23,050 nt of DNA from Hallerella sp964501065 (GCA_964501065.1 CAZCRF010000040.1:1-23050), one strand, 5' to 3'. Shown: positions 1 through 7,583, counted from the stretch's first letter. The notes: generated by a model from the sequence alone, not told the origin. Numbers and translations: made by a program.

Positions 1-464
1 GGGAACAAGGGTGCGGAATAAAGGAACGAAGGTGACTTCATCCACCCCCACGGCCTACTGCGCCTCCACAGCTTGCTGTGGGAGAGCTGACTTGTCAGCT
101 CGATAGGCGCATTGTGCATTAGACCGATGTTCTTGCCGCTTCAGCGGCTTAGAACAACGAGTCTAAGGCCACGCTCAGGCTCAACTAGGACTGTTTTCTT
201 TGGCACGGGCGGCTTATGTTCACCAAGAGAACTATTTTCCCGTGGCACGAAGCCGTGTCCGTCAAACGGACGGTTGCGTCGTTGGCTCGACCTGTTTCGC
301 TAGCCCTTGTCAGCTCGGAATCAGTCGGCAGACAGGTCGCTGGTGCTCCTCGCAATGACGGACTTCCTCGGCGCGGGTCGTGTTGACGCTCTTCCCATTG
401 CGCAGGCCCCACTTCCCACTAACAACTGATAACTATCCCCATCCCGTCCTAATCTCGGATTTTC
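1..464. repeat. Gene-free, hairpin-rich intergenic block
   Basis: I see no credible gene here; the short open frames are interrupted and have no family features. The block holds closely packed inverted repeats. One is an imperfect stem at 64-84 (CTCCACAGC/GCTGTGGGAG). A perfect 7-bp stem lies at 85-100 (AGCTGAC/GTCAGCT), and a GCCGC-TTCA-GCGGC stem extended by GTTCT/AGAAC spans 129-155. A perfect 6-bp stem with a CAA loop lies at 257-271. An 8-bp inverted repeat pairs CGACCTGT (288-295) with ACAGGTCG (332-339). The 12-mer CTTGTCAGCTCG occurs twice, at 91-102 and 306-317. On the minus strand, 345-360 reads CGTCATTGCGAGGAGC, like dispersed REP-type repeats I recall from several bacterial genomes. 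The 3' part (407-452) is the complement of TAG/GTGG-rich low-complexity sequence. Confidence 0.6.
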
Positions 465-470
465 TAACTT
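465..470 (+). promoter_or_regulatory. -10-like hexamer TAACTT of the SUI1-family gene
   Basis: TAACTT lies in the context TTTTCTAACTT and ends six bases before the ATG at 477. The expected transcription start, seven bases past the hexamer, is the A of that ATG. No Shine-Dalgarno sequence is visible, so a leaderless mRNA is predicted. The same TTTTCTAACTT context and spacing recur before the CotH-like gene. Confidence 0.5.
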
Positions 471-476
471 TTGGGT

Positions 477-800
477 ATGAATGATGACCGCTCCACTTTA
501 GTCTATGCCACGGGAATCGGCAAAGTCGTGCCTTCCAAACCCACCGTAAAACCGCCTGCCGGCGACGGAGTCGTCCGCATCTCGCTCAAACGCCTCGGAG
601 GCAACAAGGTGTCGAGCCTGATTTCCGGACTGGCTTTGGGAACGTCGGAATTGGAATCCTTGGCACGCGACTTGAAACGCAAATGCGGCACGGGAGGGAC
701 CGTCAAGGACTTCCGGATAGAAATCCAAGGGGACAAGCGTGAGGGGCTTCGTTCAGAACTGGAACGGCGCGGATTCAAGGTCAAATTGTCCGGGGGGTGA
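477..800 (+). CDS. yciH: SUI1/eIF1-like translation factor (YciH family)
   Basis: This 107-residue protein matches the SUI1 fold proteins, of which E. coli YciH (about 108 residues) is the bacterial example. The family is linked to fidelity of translation start-site choice. The C-terminal half carries the hallmarks: a GTGGTVKD segment, then a short basic stretch ending in an ERRGFKVK-like strand. The N-terminal third is a variable, proline-containing tail, as in other bacterial members. An in-frame TTG lies six bases upstream at 471, but ATG 477 is preferred because the -10-like hexamer places the transcript start on it. The gene stands alone and ends 68 bases before the convergent rtcB. The family call is firm; the exact cellular role of bacterial SUI1 proteins is not well settled. 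Confidence 0.88.
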   Translation: MNDDRSTLVYATGIGKVVPSKPTVKPPAGDGVVRISLKRLGGNKVSSLISGLALGTSELESLARDLKRKCGTGGTVKDFRIEIQGDKREGLRSELERRGFKVKLSGG

Positions 801-868
801 ATATTTGAAATCCGCCAAGCCGCAATCCTTTCAATTCGATTTTCCCCATTCCCCATGCAAAGGACTCT

Positions 869-1939
869 TCACGTGGCCTTGAAGTTGTAAACGGGCTTGA
901 TTGTCTGGACGGGGGTGCACAAATCCCGAATGTTCTTCAAAATGGAATCCACGGGCTTGTAGGCCATGGGAGATTCGTCAATCGTCGCTTTGGACACCGA
1001 TGTGGAAAAAATCCCTCGCATCGACGCTTCGTAATTGTCCATGCTGAGCGTTTTGCGGGCTTCCGTCCGGGACATTGAACGGCCGGCTCCATGCGGACCG
1101 GAGCAGTTGAACGCTGCGTTGCCCGATCCTTCCACAATCAGAGAGCCGTAGGCCATGTTGATGGGGATGACGGCTTTTTCGCGAAGGTTCAGGGATGTCG
1201 CACCTTTTCGCAAAACCATCGCGTCCGTGTCAATGTAGTTGTGGATTGAAAAAATTTCATCCGCAACGGATAGCTGCATTTGCCGGGTGATAGTCTCCAT
1301 CATCGCCATGCGGTTCAAGTGGGCGAACTTCTGCGCAATTTTCATGTCATGCAGATAGCCGTCGAAATCGGAGCCTTCGACAAACCCGAATTCGTTGCCC
1401 CTTTTCTTCCAATAGGAGCAAACTTCGACCCCCAAGTGCCTTGAACCGGAATGGATCACCAGCCAATGGTCGCCGTCCCTGTCTTGATCGATTTCTATGA
1501 AATGGTTTCCACCGCCGAGCGTCCCTATTGAAAAGTTTTCATCCCCGGCGACGGTCGCGATTAAACCGCCGAGATCCACCTCGCCTGCATAAGGGTGCAG
1601 CGTCTTTCTGCGTGCAAATCCCGACGGTATGCTCCCCCGGATGATTTTGTCGAGCTTTTCAAAATCCGCAGCGAGAAGCCTTTGCTCCAATTTGAATGCA
1701 TAGATGCCGCATCCGATGTCCACTCCCACCATGTCCGGGTTGCACCTTCCCGAAAGCGTTTGGGTGAACCCGATGCAGGCTCCTTTCCCGGCGTGGCAAT
1801 CCGGCATAATCGCCACGTTGCTGTTTTCGACAACGGGATTGTCCATGAATTTTTGAATTTGATCCAGACAGCCTTGTTCCACCAAGTCCTTGTCCTGCAG
1901 CACTTTCGCGTCGCCGTATTTTCCGGGTAATGTGAACAT
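869..1939 (-). CDS. rtcB: RtcB-family RNA ligase
   Basis: RtcB seals RNA 2',3'-cyclic phosphate or 3'-phosphate ends to 5'-OH ends using GTP and Mn2+. The 356-residue product keeps the expected metal and nucleotide motifs in order: MPDCHAGKG (near 45-53), VGVDIGCG (near 71-78, with the metal Cys), GGGNHFIE, HSGSRHLG, IHNYI and GPHGAGRSMSR. The His in PHGAGR sits 73 residues from the C-terminus, close to the guanylylated His337 of the 408-residue E. coli enzyme, so I take it as the GMP acceptor. The protein is shorter than E. coli RtcB but all motifs are present. The start is supported by AAGGAGGA just upstream (1944-1951 on the minus strand) and a TATATT hexamer farther up. No archease or rtcA gene is adjacent. 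The role (RNA repair or tRNA splicing) cannot be read from context. Confidence 0.93.
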   Translation of the reverse strand: MFTLPGKYGDAKVLQDKDLVEQGCLDQIQKFMDNPVVENSNVAIMPDCHAGKGACIGFTQTLSGRCNPDMVGVDIGCGIYAFKLEQRLLAADFEKLDKIIRGSIPSGFARRKTLHPYAGEVDLGGLIATVAGDENFSIGTLGGGNHFIEIDQDRDGDHWLVIHSGSRHLGVEVCSYWKKRGNEFGFVEGSDFDGYLHDMKIAQKFAHLNRMAMMETITRQMQLSVADEIFSIHNYIDTDAMVLRKGATSLNLREKAVIPINMAYGSLIVEGSGNAAFNCSGPHGAGRSMSRTEARKTLSMDNYEASMRGIFSTSVSKATIDESPMAYKPVDSILKNIRDLCTPVQTIKPVYNFKAT

Positions 1940-1966
1940 TTTCGTCCTCCTTCAAAAGTTTGTTGG

Positions 1967-1972
1967 AATATA
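1967..1972 (-). promoter_or_regulatory. -10-like hexamer TATATT of rtcB
   Basis: On the minus strand TATATT lies about 27 bases upstream of the rtcB ATG. The predicted transcript start near 1960 leaves a leader of about 21 bases that contains the AAGGAGGA ribosome-binding site. I see no clear -35 box. Confidence 0.5.
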
Positions 1973-2085
1973 GATACTTCGCAGCCCGTGCCCGAATAAT
2001 GGGATTGTTTTAGGATGAGTGACGGAATCTCGGCCAAGCAATGGGAGTGAATGCGTTTCGTGACACAGGATCTCTGAAAAGCTCT

Positions 2086-2118
2086 AAATAAAAAGACTCC
2101 GCTTTTGCGGAGTCTTTT
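2086..2118 (-). terminator. Rho-independent terminator of tRNA-Asn
   Basis: A perfect 12-bp stem pairs 2091-2102 with 2107-2118 across a 4-base loop (GACTCCGC/GCGGAGTC flanked by A/T pairs). On the minus strand it is followed by TTTTTATTT. It begins three bases after the tRNA 3' end, so it terminates the tRNA transcript. It also insulates the tRNA from the downstream rtcB promoter. Confidence 0.9.
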
Positions 2119-2120
2119 CG

Positions 2121-2193
2121 CTGCCTCAACTGGACTCGAACCAGTGACAACCTGATTAACAGTCAGGGGCTCTACCAACTGAGCTATGAGGCA
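2121..2193 (-). tRNA. tRNA-Asn (anticodon GTT)
   Basis: The minus strand folds as a full 73-base tRNA. The acceptor stem is TGCCTCA/TGAGGCA with discriminator G, and the D stem is GCTC/GAGC around AGTTGGTA. The anticodon stem is CCTGA/TCAGG around CTGTTAA, giving anticodon GTT (Asn). The variable loop is TTGTC, and the T stem is ACTGG/CCAGT around TTCGAGT. The 3' CCA is not encoded. It has its own promoter and terminator, so it is a single-gene unit. Confidence 0.97.
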
Positions 2194-2205
2194 ATTGGTG
2201 AGCCA

Positions 2206-2233
2206 AATATACAAACTCAGGGAATCTTGTCAA
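2206..2233 (-). promoter_or_regulatory. Promoter of tRNA-Asn (TTGACA-N16-TATATT)
   Basis: On the minus strand a consensus -35 box TTGACA (2228-2233) is separated by 16 bases from TATATT (2206-2211). The predicted start lies a few bases before the tRNA 5' end at 2193. The -35 box overlaps the stop codon of the upstream MCE gene (2230-2232). It is the best sigma70-like promoter in the window. Confidence 0.75.
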
Positions 2234-3225
2234 GGGGTCGAAAAAGATTTTTTTTGTTTTTCTCGCGCTTTCTCGCGAGCCGTCTTGCCGATGATGTTCC
2301 AGTTCTTCCAACTGGTGAGGCGAACCCGGTTGCCGTTTTCGTCATAAACGGCCATTCCCTTGGTTTGAATAGACTGGACAAGTTGCGACATCTTACCTGC
2401 GAGACTGTCGATGGATTCCACTAAATCGGTTGTTTCCAAAAGGCTTTGGGCGAGCGAATCCGATTCGATGGCGGAAAGAATCCCCTCGACTTTCCCGATG
2501 CCGTCGGAAAGCCTTTGCAGGGCGGATGCCGCAGCCCCGATGGACGCTTCCGCCTTTTCGCTTGTTGTGTGAATCGTCTCGTCGGCAGCGTCCGCGATGC
2601 GGATGATTTCACCGGAGGCGGAGTCCGCCACGTCCAGAGCTTTTTGCACTTTGCCGTTCGCGGCGAGGGAAATTTCATTTAAGTGGGAAAGGAGAGCCTC
2701 TACGCTTCCCATGGCTTCTTCGTATTTTTGGACTGCTCCCGGATTCGATTCCGATCCGGAAAGGATTAGCATTGCGGCGTCGCGGACGGTCATCAGCCTG
2801 TCCCGGATTTCGGAGATGTAGCGGATGGATTCCGTGATGCCGGGGACGAATTCCCCCTTGAAAACGTGGGATTCCGGCAAGGATTCTCCCGTCTTTGAAC
2901 GTACAAGCTCTATCCGTCGCCCGCCCATGATGGCGAATGCCGCATTGCGAAAACGCGTCCCTTCGCGCAAGACGACCGGGTTGTCGAAAATGACCGTGAC
3001 GCGGGACTTGTTCCCGAGCCATTCCACGGAACTGACACGTCCGATTTCGTAACCGTTTTCCGTCATCGGGTCTTCCGGGGAGAGCGAACCCAGTTCATCG
3101 AAGTCGATAAACGCTTTCGTGGAGGTTTCCCTGTGCGCCCGATACATGCCGAGCGCGACTCCGGCCAGAATGCAGAGCAGGACGGCGAAAGAGGCGTAGC
3201 CCAGGGCTTTGTCGGAAACTTTCAT
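2230..3225 (-). CDS. MCE/MlaD-family outer-membrane lipid-transport protein
   Basis: The 331-residue protein has an N-terminal membrane anchor (about residues 8-27). A single MCE domain follows (about 38-115), recognisable from the segment FDELGSLSPEDPM, then GYEIGRVSSVEW and a GGRRIELV-like strand. A long helical, coiled-coil-prone region (about 130-285) and a basic C-terminus complete it. MlaD-type proteins form periplasmic rings that move phospholipids between inner and outer membranes with the MlaEF ABC transporter. No mlaE or mlaF gene is adjacent: the neighbours are tRNA-Asn downstream and the divergent argG. The partner permease is therefore either elsewhere in the genome or absent. 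The start ATG lies just after a TATATT hexamer with no Shine-Dalgarno sequence, so a leaderless transcript is likely. The family call is good; the cargo is unknown. Confidence 0.8.
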   Translation of the reverse strand: MKVSDKALGYASFAVLLCILAGVALGMYRAHRETSTKAFIDFDELGSLSPEDPMTENGYEIGRVSSVEWLGNKSRVTVIFDNPVVLREGTRFRNAAFAIMGGRRIELVRSKTGESLPESHVFKGEFVPGITESIRYISEIRDRLMTVRDAAMLILSGSESNPGAVQKYEEAMGSVEALLSHLNEISLAANGKVQKALDVADSASGEIIRIADAADETIHTTSEKAEASIGAAASALQRLSDGIGKVEGILSAIESDSLAQSLLETTDLVESIDSLAGKMSQLVQSIQTKGMAVYDENGNRVRLTSWKNWNIIGKTAREKAREKQKKSFSTP

Positions 3226-3233
3226 ATGCGGAG

Positions 3234-3239
3234 AATATA
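3234..3239 (-). promoter_or_regulatory. -10-like hexamer TATATT of the MCE gene
   Basis: TATATT on the minus strand predicts transcription starting near 3227, two bases before the ATG at 3225. An AAGACA 17 bases upstream (3257-3262) is a weak -35 candidate. Confidence 0.45.
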
Positions 3240-3334
3240 AATATTTGCCCCTTCGATGTCTTAGCCGTATTTGTTTCTTTGCGCGGATTTCGAAAAACTC
3301 CCCAATGGGAATGTTTTACCAAAATAAATTGTTT

Positions 3335-3340
3335 TATATT
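3335..3340 (+). promoter_or_regulatory. -10-like hexamer TATATT of argG
   Basis: TATATT lies in the context GTTTTATATTTTATG and predicts transcription from about 3347. That excludes the in-frame ATG at 3343 as a start. It leaves a short leader carrying AAAGGAC before ATG 3370. Confidence 0.5.
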
Positions 3341-3369
3341 TTATGCGTCAACCATCAAAGGACTTCAAT

Positions 3370-4647
3370 ATGGCAAAAGTTGCTAAAAAATCCAAGAAAA
3401 AAGTCGTCCTCGCCTACAGCGGTGGACTTGACACTTCCGTCATCATCCCTTGGCTCAAGGAAAATTACGATTGCGAAGTGATCGCATTCGCTGCCGATTT
3501 GGGACAAAACGACTTTCCGAGCGAGTCCGCTTTGGAAAAGAAGGCTCTTGCGACGGGAGCTTCGAAGTGCTATGTCCTCGACCTCAAAAAGGAATTCCTC
3601 GAAGATTACGTCTGGCCGACTCTCCGCGCCGGGGCGAAATACGAAGGGACTTACCTTTTGGGTACGTCCTTCGCCCGTCCGCTCATCGCCAAGTATCAAG
3701 TGAAGATTGCCCAAATGGAAGGCGCGTACGCCGTTGCGCACGGGGCTACGGGCAAGGGTAACGACCAGGTCCGTTTCGAGCTCACATACGCCGCCTTGGA
3801 TCCCTCTCTCCAAGTCATCGCACCGTGGAAGGACCCGAAGTGGGAGTTCAACGACCGCGAAAGCATGATTGATTATCTGGATGCGCGCAAGATTCCGCAT
3901 ACGGGCATTTCCAAGACCAAGATTTATTCCGAAGACGGGAATCTCTGGCATCTTTCCCACGAAGGCGGCATTTTGGAAGAGCCGGACAAGGAACACCAAT
4001 ACGACATGCTCAAGCATACGAATACGTATGAAAAGGCTCCGAACACGCCGGGCTACGTGACCATTTCCTTTGACAAGGGCACTCCCGTCGCCCTCGACGG
4101 CAAGAAAATGGGCGCGGTGGAACTTCTCGAAAAGCTGAACGCGATTGCGGGCAAGCACGCCTGTGGACTCATCGACATCGTGGAAGACCGCTTGGTCGGC
4201 CTGAAGAGCCGCGGCGTTTATGAAACTCCGGGCGGAACTCTCCTCTACAAGGCGCATGAATGTTTGGAACAGCTGGTCCTCGACAAGGAGACCATGTTCG
4301 AGAAACAGAAAATGTCCATGACTTATGCGAACCTCGTTTACAACGGGCAATGGTTCACCCCGCTCCGCCAGGCGATGGACGCCTTCGTCGCCGAAACGCA
4401 AAAGGTCGTGACGGGCGATGTTCGCCTCAAGCTTTACAAGGGGAATGTCATCCCGGCCGGCATGAAGAGTCCGTACAGCCTTTACGACATGGATCTCGGC
4501 GGGTTCTCCAACGTCGAAATGTACGACCAGAAGGACGCTTCGGGATTCATCCGCTGCTTCGGCCTGCCGCTGAAGACACGCGCCCTCCTGCTCGGCAAAA
4601 AGAGCAACGTGGAATTCGGCAAGGTGAACGTGAAGAAGAAAAAGTAA
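3370..4647 (+). CDS. argG: Argininosuccinate synthase
   Basis: ArgG joins citrulline and aspartate using ATP to make argininosuccinate, the penultimate step of arginine synthesis in the cytoplasm. The 425-residue product carries the N-type ATP pyrophosphatase loop SGGLDTS at residues 17-23. It also has the family signature GATGKGND at about 125-132 and the segment EGTYLLGTSFARPLIAK before it. The length is within the family range of about 400-450. ATG 3370 is chosen over the in-frame ATG 3343 because AGGA sits seven bases upstream of 3370 and the predicted transcript begins after 3343. The gene has its own promoter and terminator, so it is probably monocistronic. No other arginine genes are adjacent. 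Confidence 0.97.
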   Translation: MAKVAKKSKKKVVLAYSGGLDTSVIIPWLKENYDCEVIAFAADLGQNDFPSESALEKKALATGASKCYVLDLKKEFLEDYVWPTLRAGAKYEGTYLLGTSFARPLIAKYQVKIAQMEGAYAVAHGATGKGNDQVRFELTYAALDPSLQVIAPWKDPKWEFNDRESMIDYLDARKIPHTGISKTKIYSEDGNLWHLSHEGGILEEPDKEHQYDMLKHTNTYEKAPNTPGYVTISFDKGTPVALDGKKMGAVELLEKLNAIAGKHACGLIDIVEDRLVGLKSRGVYETPGGTLLYKAHECLEQLVLDKETMFEKQKMSMTYANLVYNGQWFTPLRQAMDAFVAETQKVVTGDVRLKLYKGNVIPAGMKSPYSLYDMDLGGFSNVEMYDQKDASGFIRCFGLPLKTRALLLGKKSNVEFGKVNVKKKK

Positions 4648-4674
4648 TCTTCTGGATTTCAAGGATTTCTCTTC

Positions 4675-4708
4675 AAAAGCTCCCCGTCTCTGTGGGGGCT
4701 TTTCTTTT
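4675..4708 (+). terminator. Rho-independent terminator after argG
   Basis: AAAAGCTCCC (4675-4684) pairs with GGGGGCTTTT (4694-4703), with one G-U pair and a nine-base loop, and is followed by CTTTT. It begins 27 bases after the argG stop and separates argG from the transporter gene. Confidence 0.75.
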
Positions 4709-4759
4709 CCCGATGGATTTTTTTGTAAAAATTTGGATTCAAATTTCAAATTTGTCTTG

Positions 4760-4765
4760 TATATT
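4760..4765 (+). promoter_or_regulatory. -10-like hexamer TATATT of the sugar transporter
   Basis: TATATT in the context CTTGTATATTGATAA predicts a start near 4772. The resulting leader of about 18 bases contains a strong ribosome-binding site, GAAGGAGGTG (4776-4785), six bases before ATG 4790. Confidence 0.5.
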
Positions 4766-4789
4766 GATAAAAAATGAAGGAGGTGCTTC

Positions 4790-6223
4790 ATGGCGTCCGA
4801 AAGTCGGATTTCCTTGGGTCACGTGATATTGATAACGCTTTCCGCCGCGCTGGGCGGCTTTCTCTTCGGGTTCGATTCGTCGGTCATCAACGGGGCGAAC
4901 ATCGCCCTGCCGGAGGCGTTCGGACTGGATCCCGCCGATGCGGCGACAGACCACAAGTTGGGGCTTGCCGTCGCCCTTTCCCTCATCGGGGCGGCCGCCG
5001 GGGCTTACTTCGCCGGACGTCTGGCTGACGCCTTCGGACGCGTGCGCTGCATGCTCGCGGCCGCAGTTCTGTTCCTGGTGAGCGCGATTGGTTCGGGAGT
5101 GCCGTTCGGGCTTTACGACTTCATCATCTGGTGGGTCATCGGCGGCGTGGGGGTCGGCATGGCGAGCATCATCGCGCCGATTTATATTGCGGAAACCGCC
5201 CCGGCTCATTTGCGCGGTAGGCTCGGGTCCATGCAGCAGCTCGCGATTGTCGTCGGCATTTTTGTCGCTCTCCTCTCGAATTATTTGATTGTGCTCCATT
5301 GGGGTTCGGCGAGTGCGACTGTCGCCGGGGACGCGACGAAGAACGGTTGGCATTTTGACACTTGGCAGTTGATGTTCTGGGTGGAAATCATCCCGGCTCT
5401 CCTTTACGGAATCGCGGCGCTCAAGCTCCCGGAATCCCCTCGGTATCTGATTTCGCAAGGGAGGATTGAAGAGGCGAAGGCCGTCCTTTCCAAAATCAGC
5501 GCGGACAATCTCGATGGCAGCGTGGAAAAAATTCGGAAATCCTTCGACAGCGAGAAGAAGCATTCCCTTTCGGATTTGCTCGAAGTGCTTTCGAATGGGA
5601 AAAGGCGCATCGCTCCGGTGTTCTGGGCGGGCCTCGGCCTTGCCGTCTTGCAGCAGTTCGTGGGCATCAACGTCATCTTTTATTATGGGACAAAACTTTG
5701 GAGCAGCGTGGGGTTCGAATCGAGCGACGCGTTCTTCTCGAGTCTCATCAACAGCAGCATCAATCTGGTGATGACTGTCGTCGCCGTTTTGCTGATTGAC
5801 AAAATCGGGCGGAAGCCGCTTCTGTTGATTGGGAGCGTCGGCATGACTTTCACCCTGGGCGCGCTTGCCGTTTGCTTCTTGAACGCGGCTCCGGACGGTT
5901 CCTTGGGCGGCGGCGCGGTGGTCGCCCTCGTTGCCGCGAACCTTTACGTCGCCTTCTTCGCCGTGACGTGGGGACCCGTGATGTGGGTGATGCTCGGTGA
6001 AATGTTCAACAACCGGATCCGCGCGACGGCCCTTGCCATCTGCGGCCTTGCGCAGTGGTTTGCGAACTTCCTCGTCACGTGGACTTTCCCCGTCCTCACC
6101 GGGAAGAACGGCATCGGGGCGGGGGAGACTTACCTGATTTACACGTTCTTCGCCGCAGTCAGCATCTTCTTCGTGGTGAAATTCATCCGGGAGACGAACG
6201 GCAAGCAGCTTGAAGACATGTGA
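4790..6223 (+). CDS. MFS sugar-porter family transporter
   Basis: This 477-residue inner-membrane protein belongs to the sugar porter branch of the major facilitator superfamily (XylE/GLUT-like), probably a proton symporter for a monosaccharide. The signatures appear in order: GGFLFGFDSSVI in helix 1 (about 22-33), AGRLADAFGR between helices 2 and 3, PESPRYL before the central loop (about 214), QQFVGIN in helix 7 (about 287), DKIGRKPLL (about 337) and a WGPVMWVMLGE segment in helix 10. The QQ...GIN motif marks a hexose or pentose site, but the exact sugar cannot be read. The start is fixed by a strong Shine-Dalgarno sequence. The gene ends 31 bases before the CotH-like gene with no visible terminator. 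It could feed the sugar pool used by the polymer locus downstream, but that link is only positional. Confidence 0.92.
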   Translation: MASESRISLGHVILITLSAALGGFLFGFDSSVINGANIALPEAFGLDPADAATDHKLGLAVALSLIGAAAGAYFAGRLADAFGRVRCMLAAAVLFLVSAIGSGVPFGLYDFIIWWVIGGVGVGMASIIAPIYIAETAPAHLRGRLGSMQQLAIVVGIFVALLSNYLIVLHWGSASATVAGDATKNGWHFDTWQLMFWVEIIPALLYGIAALKLPESPRYLISQGRIEEAKAVLSKISADNLDGSVEKIRKSFDSEKKHSLSDLLEVLSNGKRRIAPVFWAGLGLAVLQQFVGINVIFYYGTKLWSSVGFESSDAFFSSLINSSINLVMTVVAVLLIDKIGRKPLLLIGSVGMTFTLGALAVCFLNAAPDGSLGGGAVVALVAANLYVAFFAVTWGPVMWVMLGEMFNNRIRATALAICGLAQWFANFLVTWTFPVLTGKNGIGAGETYLIYTFFAAVSIFFVVKFIRETNGKQLEDM

Positions 6224-6242
6224 GGATTTGCCGGGACTTTTC

Positions 6243-6248
6243 TAACTT
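6243..6248 (+). promoter_or_regulatory. -10-like hexamer TAACTT of the CotH-like gene
   Basis: TAACTT lies in the context CTTTTCTAACTT and ends six bases before ATG 6255, so the predicted transcript start is the start codon itself. The sequence and geometry match those upstream of the SUI1-family gene. Confidence 0.5.
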
Positions 6249-6254
6249 AGGCCA

Positions 6255-7574
6255 ATGGCAAATTTTTTGCTGCGTCTTTTTCGGCAGTGCCGCTTGAACA
6301 GCCCCAAAACCTTGGGGTTGCTTTTTTGTCTTTTCCCCGTTATTTCCTGTAGCGTTTGGGACAGTCCCGTGGAGAATCCGGAGTATTTGCCCTTGGACGA
6401 TTCCGGATACCCTTATGCGGGCTTGCCGCGTCTCGTCATCGAAACGGAGGGCTTTCGGGAAATTCGAAATACGAAGACCAAGATTCCGGCGAAACTTCAA
6501 ATCTACGGGGAGGACGCTCCGGATGGCGACGTGTTGGATATGACTCTCAAGGGACGCGGAAACTCCTCGTTCCAGATGGCGAAGTTCGGCTACAAGATGG
6601 AATTCGAGAACAAGCAGTCGCTGTTCGGCATGCCGAAGGACAAGGATTGGAACTTGATTGCGAACCAACGGGACAAGAGCCTGCTGCGGAACTTCGCGAC
6701 CTTTGAATTGGCGAAGCGCCTCGGCGACGATTACGTTCCCCGAGCCGTTTTTGTCGAAGTCTACTTGAACCGCAAATACATGGGAGTTTTCCAGCTTGCG
6801 GAGCACATCAAGGTCGGGAAGAATCGGGTGAACATCCCCAAGAACGATTCCTGTTTTTTGATAGAAAAGACGTCCCCTTCGACGAGCGGCATCGAAGGCG
6901 GAAGTTCCGCGGACAAGTCTCTTTTGAAAAGTTCGGATTCGAGCCTTTTCATCACCAAGCTCGGTAAGATCTACAAAATCAAGTCCCCGAAGAATCCGAC
7001 AGCGGAGTCCGCTTCCCTCATCGCGGGGCACGTCGACGGCTTTGAAGATTTTTTGCAGAGCGAGGCGGTTTCTTCCATGGATTCCCTCGGCGCGTGGTTC
7101 GACGTGGAGGAGCTTCTCCGTTTTTACATGGTCCAGGAGTTTTCGAAAAATGTCGACGGGAACAACCGGAGCATTTTCATCACTTGGGAAAAGGGCGCGC
7201 CGATGCGGATGGGACCCGTTTGGGACTTTGACCTCGCTTACGGCGTCTCTTCTTTCAGGAAGATTTCGCCACAGGGCTTCTCCATCCGGTATGCCCACTG
7301 GTATTATTATCTTTTCAAGAGCGAAGCGTTCCGGAAAGCCGTTTCGGCTTATTGGGCGGCGCATCGGGACGCCTTCTTGCAGATGGAGGCGGACATCGAT
7401 TCCGCAGCGAGCGGCCTTGCGGCGGCGGCGGAGAATGAATTCAAGCGGTGGCCGGTCCTTGAAGAGGACGACATCTGGCCGTTCATCGAGAGCTTCGGTT
7501 CTTACGGTGCCGCCGTGGATTCGCTCAAATCCTGGATAAAGGCCCGCATCGAATGGATGGACGGGAATTTATAA
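6255..7574 (+). CDS. CotH-kinase-family lipoprotein
   Basis: CotH proteins are atypical, secreted protein kinases first known from Bacillus spore coat. This 439-residue protein has a signal peptide ending in a lipobox, VISC at residues 29-32, so it is probably lipid-anchored at Cys32 outside the cytoplasm. The CotH domain follows. RGNSS at 101-105 and the KDWNLIAN/SLLRNFATFELAKRL stretch lead to a VEVYLNRKYMGVFQLAEHI core. The catalytic WDFDLAYG lies at about 323-330, its two Asp residues (324 and 326) being the expected metal/catalytic pair. No dockerin or other C-terminal module is visible. The start is ATG 6255, with no Shine-Dalgarno sequence and a -10-like element directly upstream. The family call is strong. 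The substrate is unknown; a role in modifying surface proteins is inferred only from its location beside the polymer locus. Confidence 0.87.
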   Translation: MANFLLRLFRQCRLNSPKTLGLLFCLFPVISCSVWDSPVENPEYLPLDDSGYPYAGLPRLVIETEGFREIRNTKTKIPAKLQIYGEDAPDGDVLDMTLKGRGNSSFQMAKFGYKMEFENKQSLFGMPKDKDWNLIANQRDKSLLRNFATFELAKRLGDDYVPRAVFVEVYLNRKYMGVFQLAEHIKVGKNRVNIPKNDSCFLIEKTSPSTSGIEGGSSADKSLLKSSDSSLFITKLGKIYKIKSPKNPTAESASLIAGHVDGFEDFLQSEAVSSMDSLGAWFDVEELLRFYMVQEFSKNVDGNNRSIFITWEKGAPMRMGPVWDFDLAYGVSSFRKISPQGFSIRYAHWYYYLFKSEAFRKAVSAYWAAHRDAFLQMEADIDSAASGLAAAAENEFKRWPVLEEDDIWPFIESFGSYGAAVDSLKSWIKARIEWMDGNL

Positions 7575-7577
7575 AGC

Positions 7578-7583
7578 TATATT
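7578..7583 (+). promoter_or_regulatory. -10-like hexamer TATATT at the head of the surface-polymer genes
   Basis: TATATT in the context AAAGCTATATTGG lies four bases after the CotH-like gene stop. It predicts a start near 7590, where the transcript would begin close to GGAG (7590-7593), five bases before ATG 7599. It probably drives the six-gene run from 7599 to 14338. Confidence 0.5.

Noticed and set aside
112..412. Small open frames in the left-end block (63 and 75 codons)
   Set aside because: They run through inverted repeats on opposite strands and look like translated repeat sequence, not proteins.
1561..2214. 217-codon frame spanning tRNA-Asn and rtcB
   Set aside because: It starts upstream of the tRNA and reads through it and its terminator hairpin, then runs out of frame through rtcB; an artefact.
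3343..3369. Upstream in-frame ATG of argG at 3343
   Set aside because: It lies within or before the predicted transcript start; ATG 3370 has AGGA at proper spacing and gives the usual N-terminus.
3355..4791. 478-codon open frame antisense to argG
   Set aside because: It mirrors argG on the other strand, has no family features, and arises from the G+C-rich codon bias; argG is certain.
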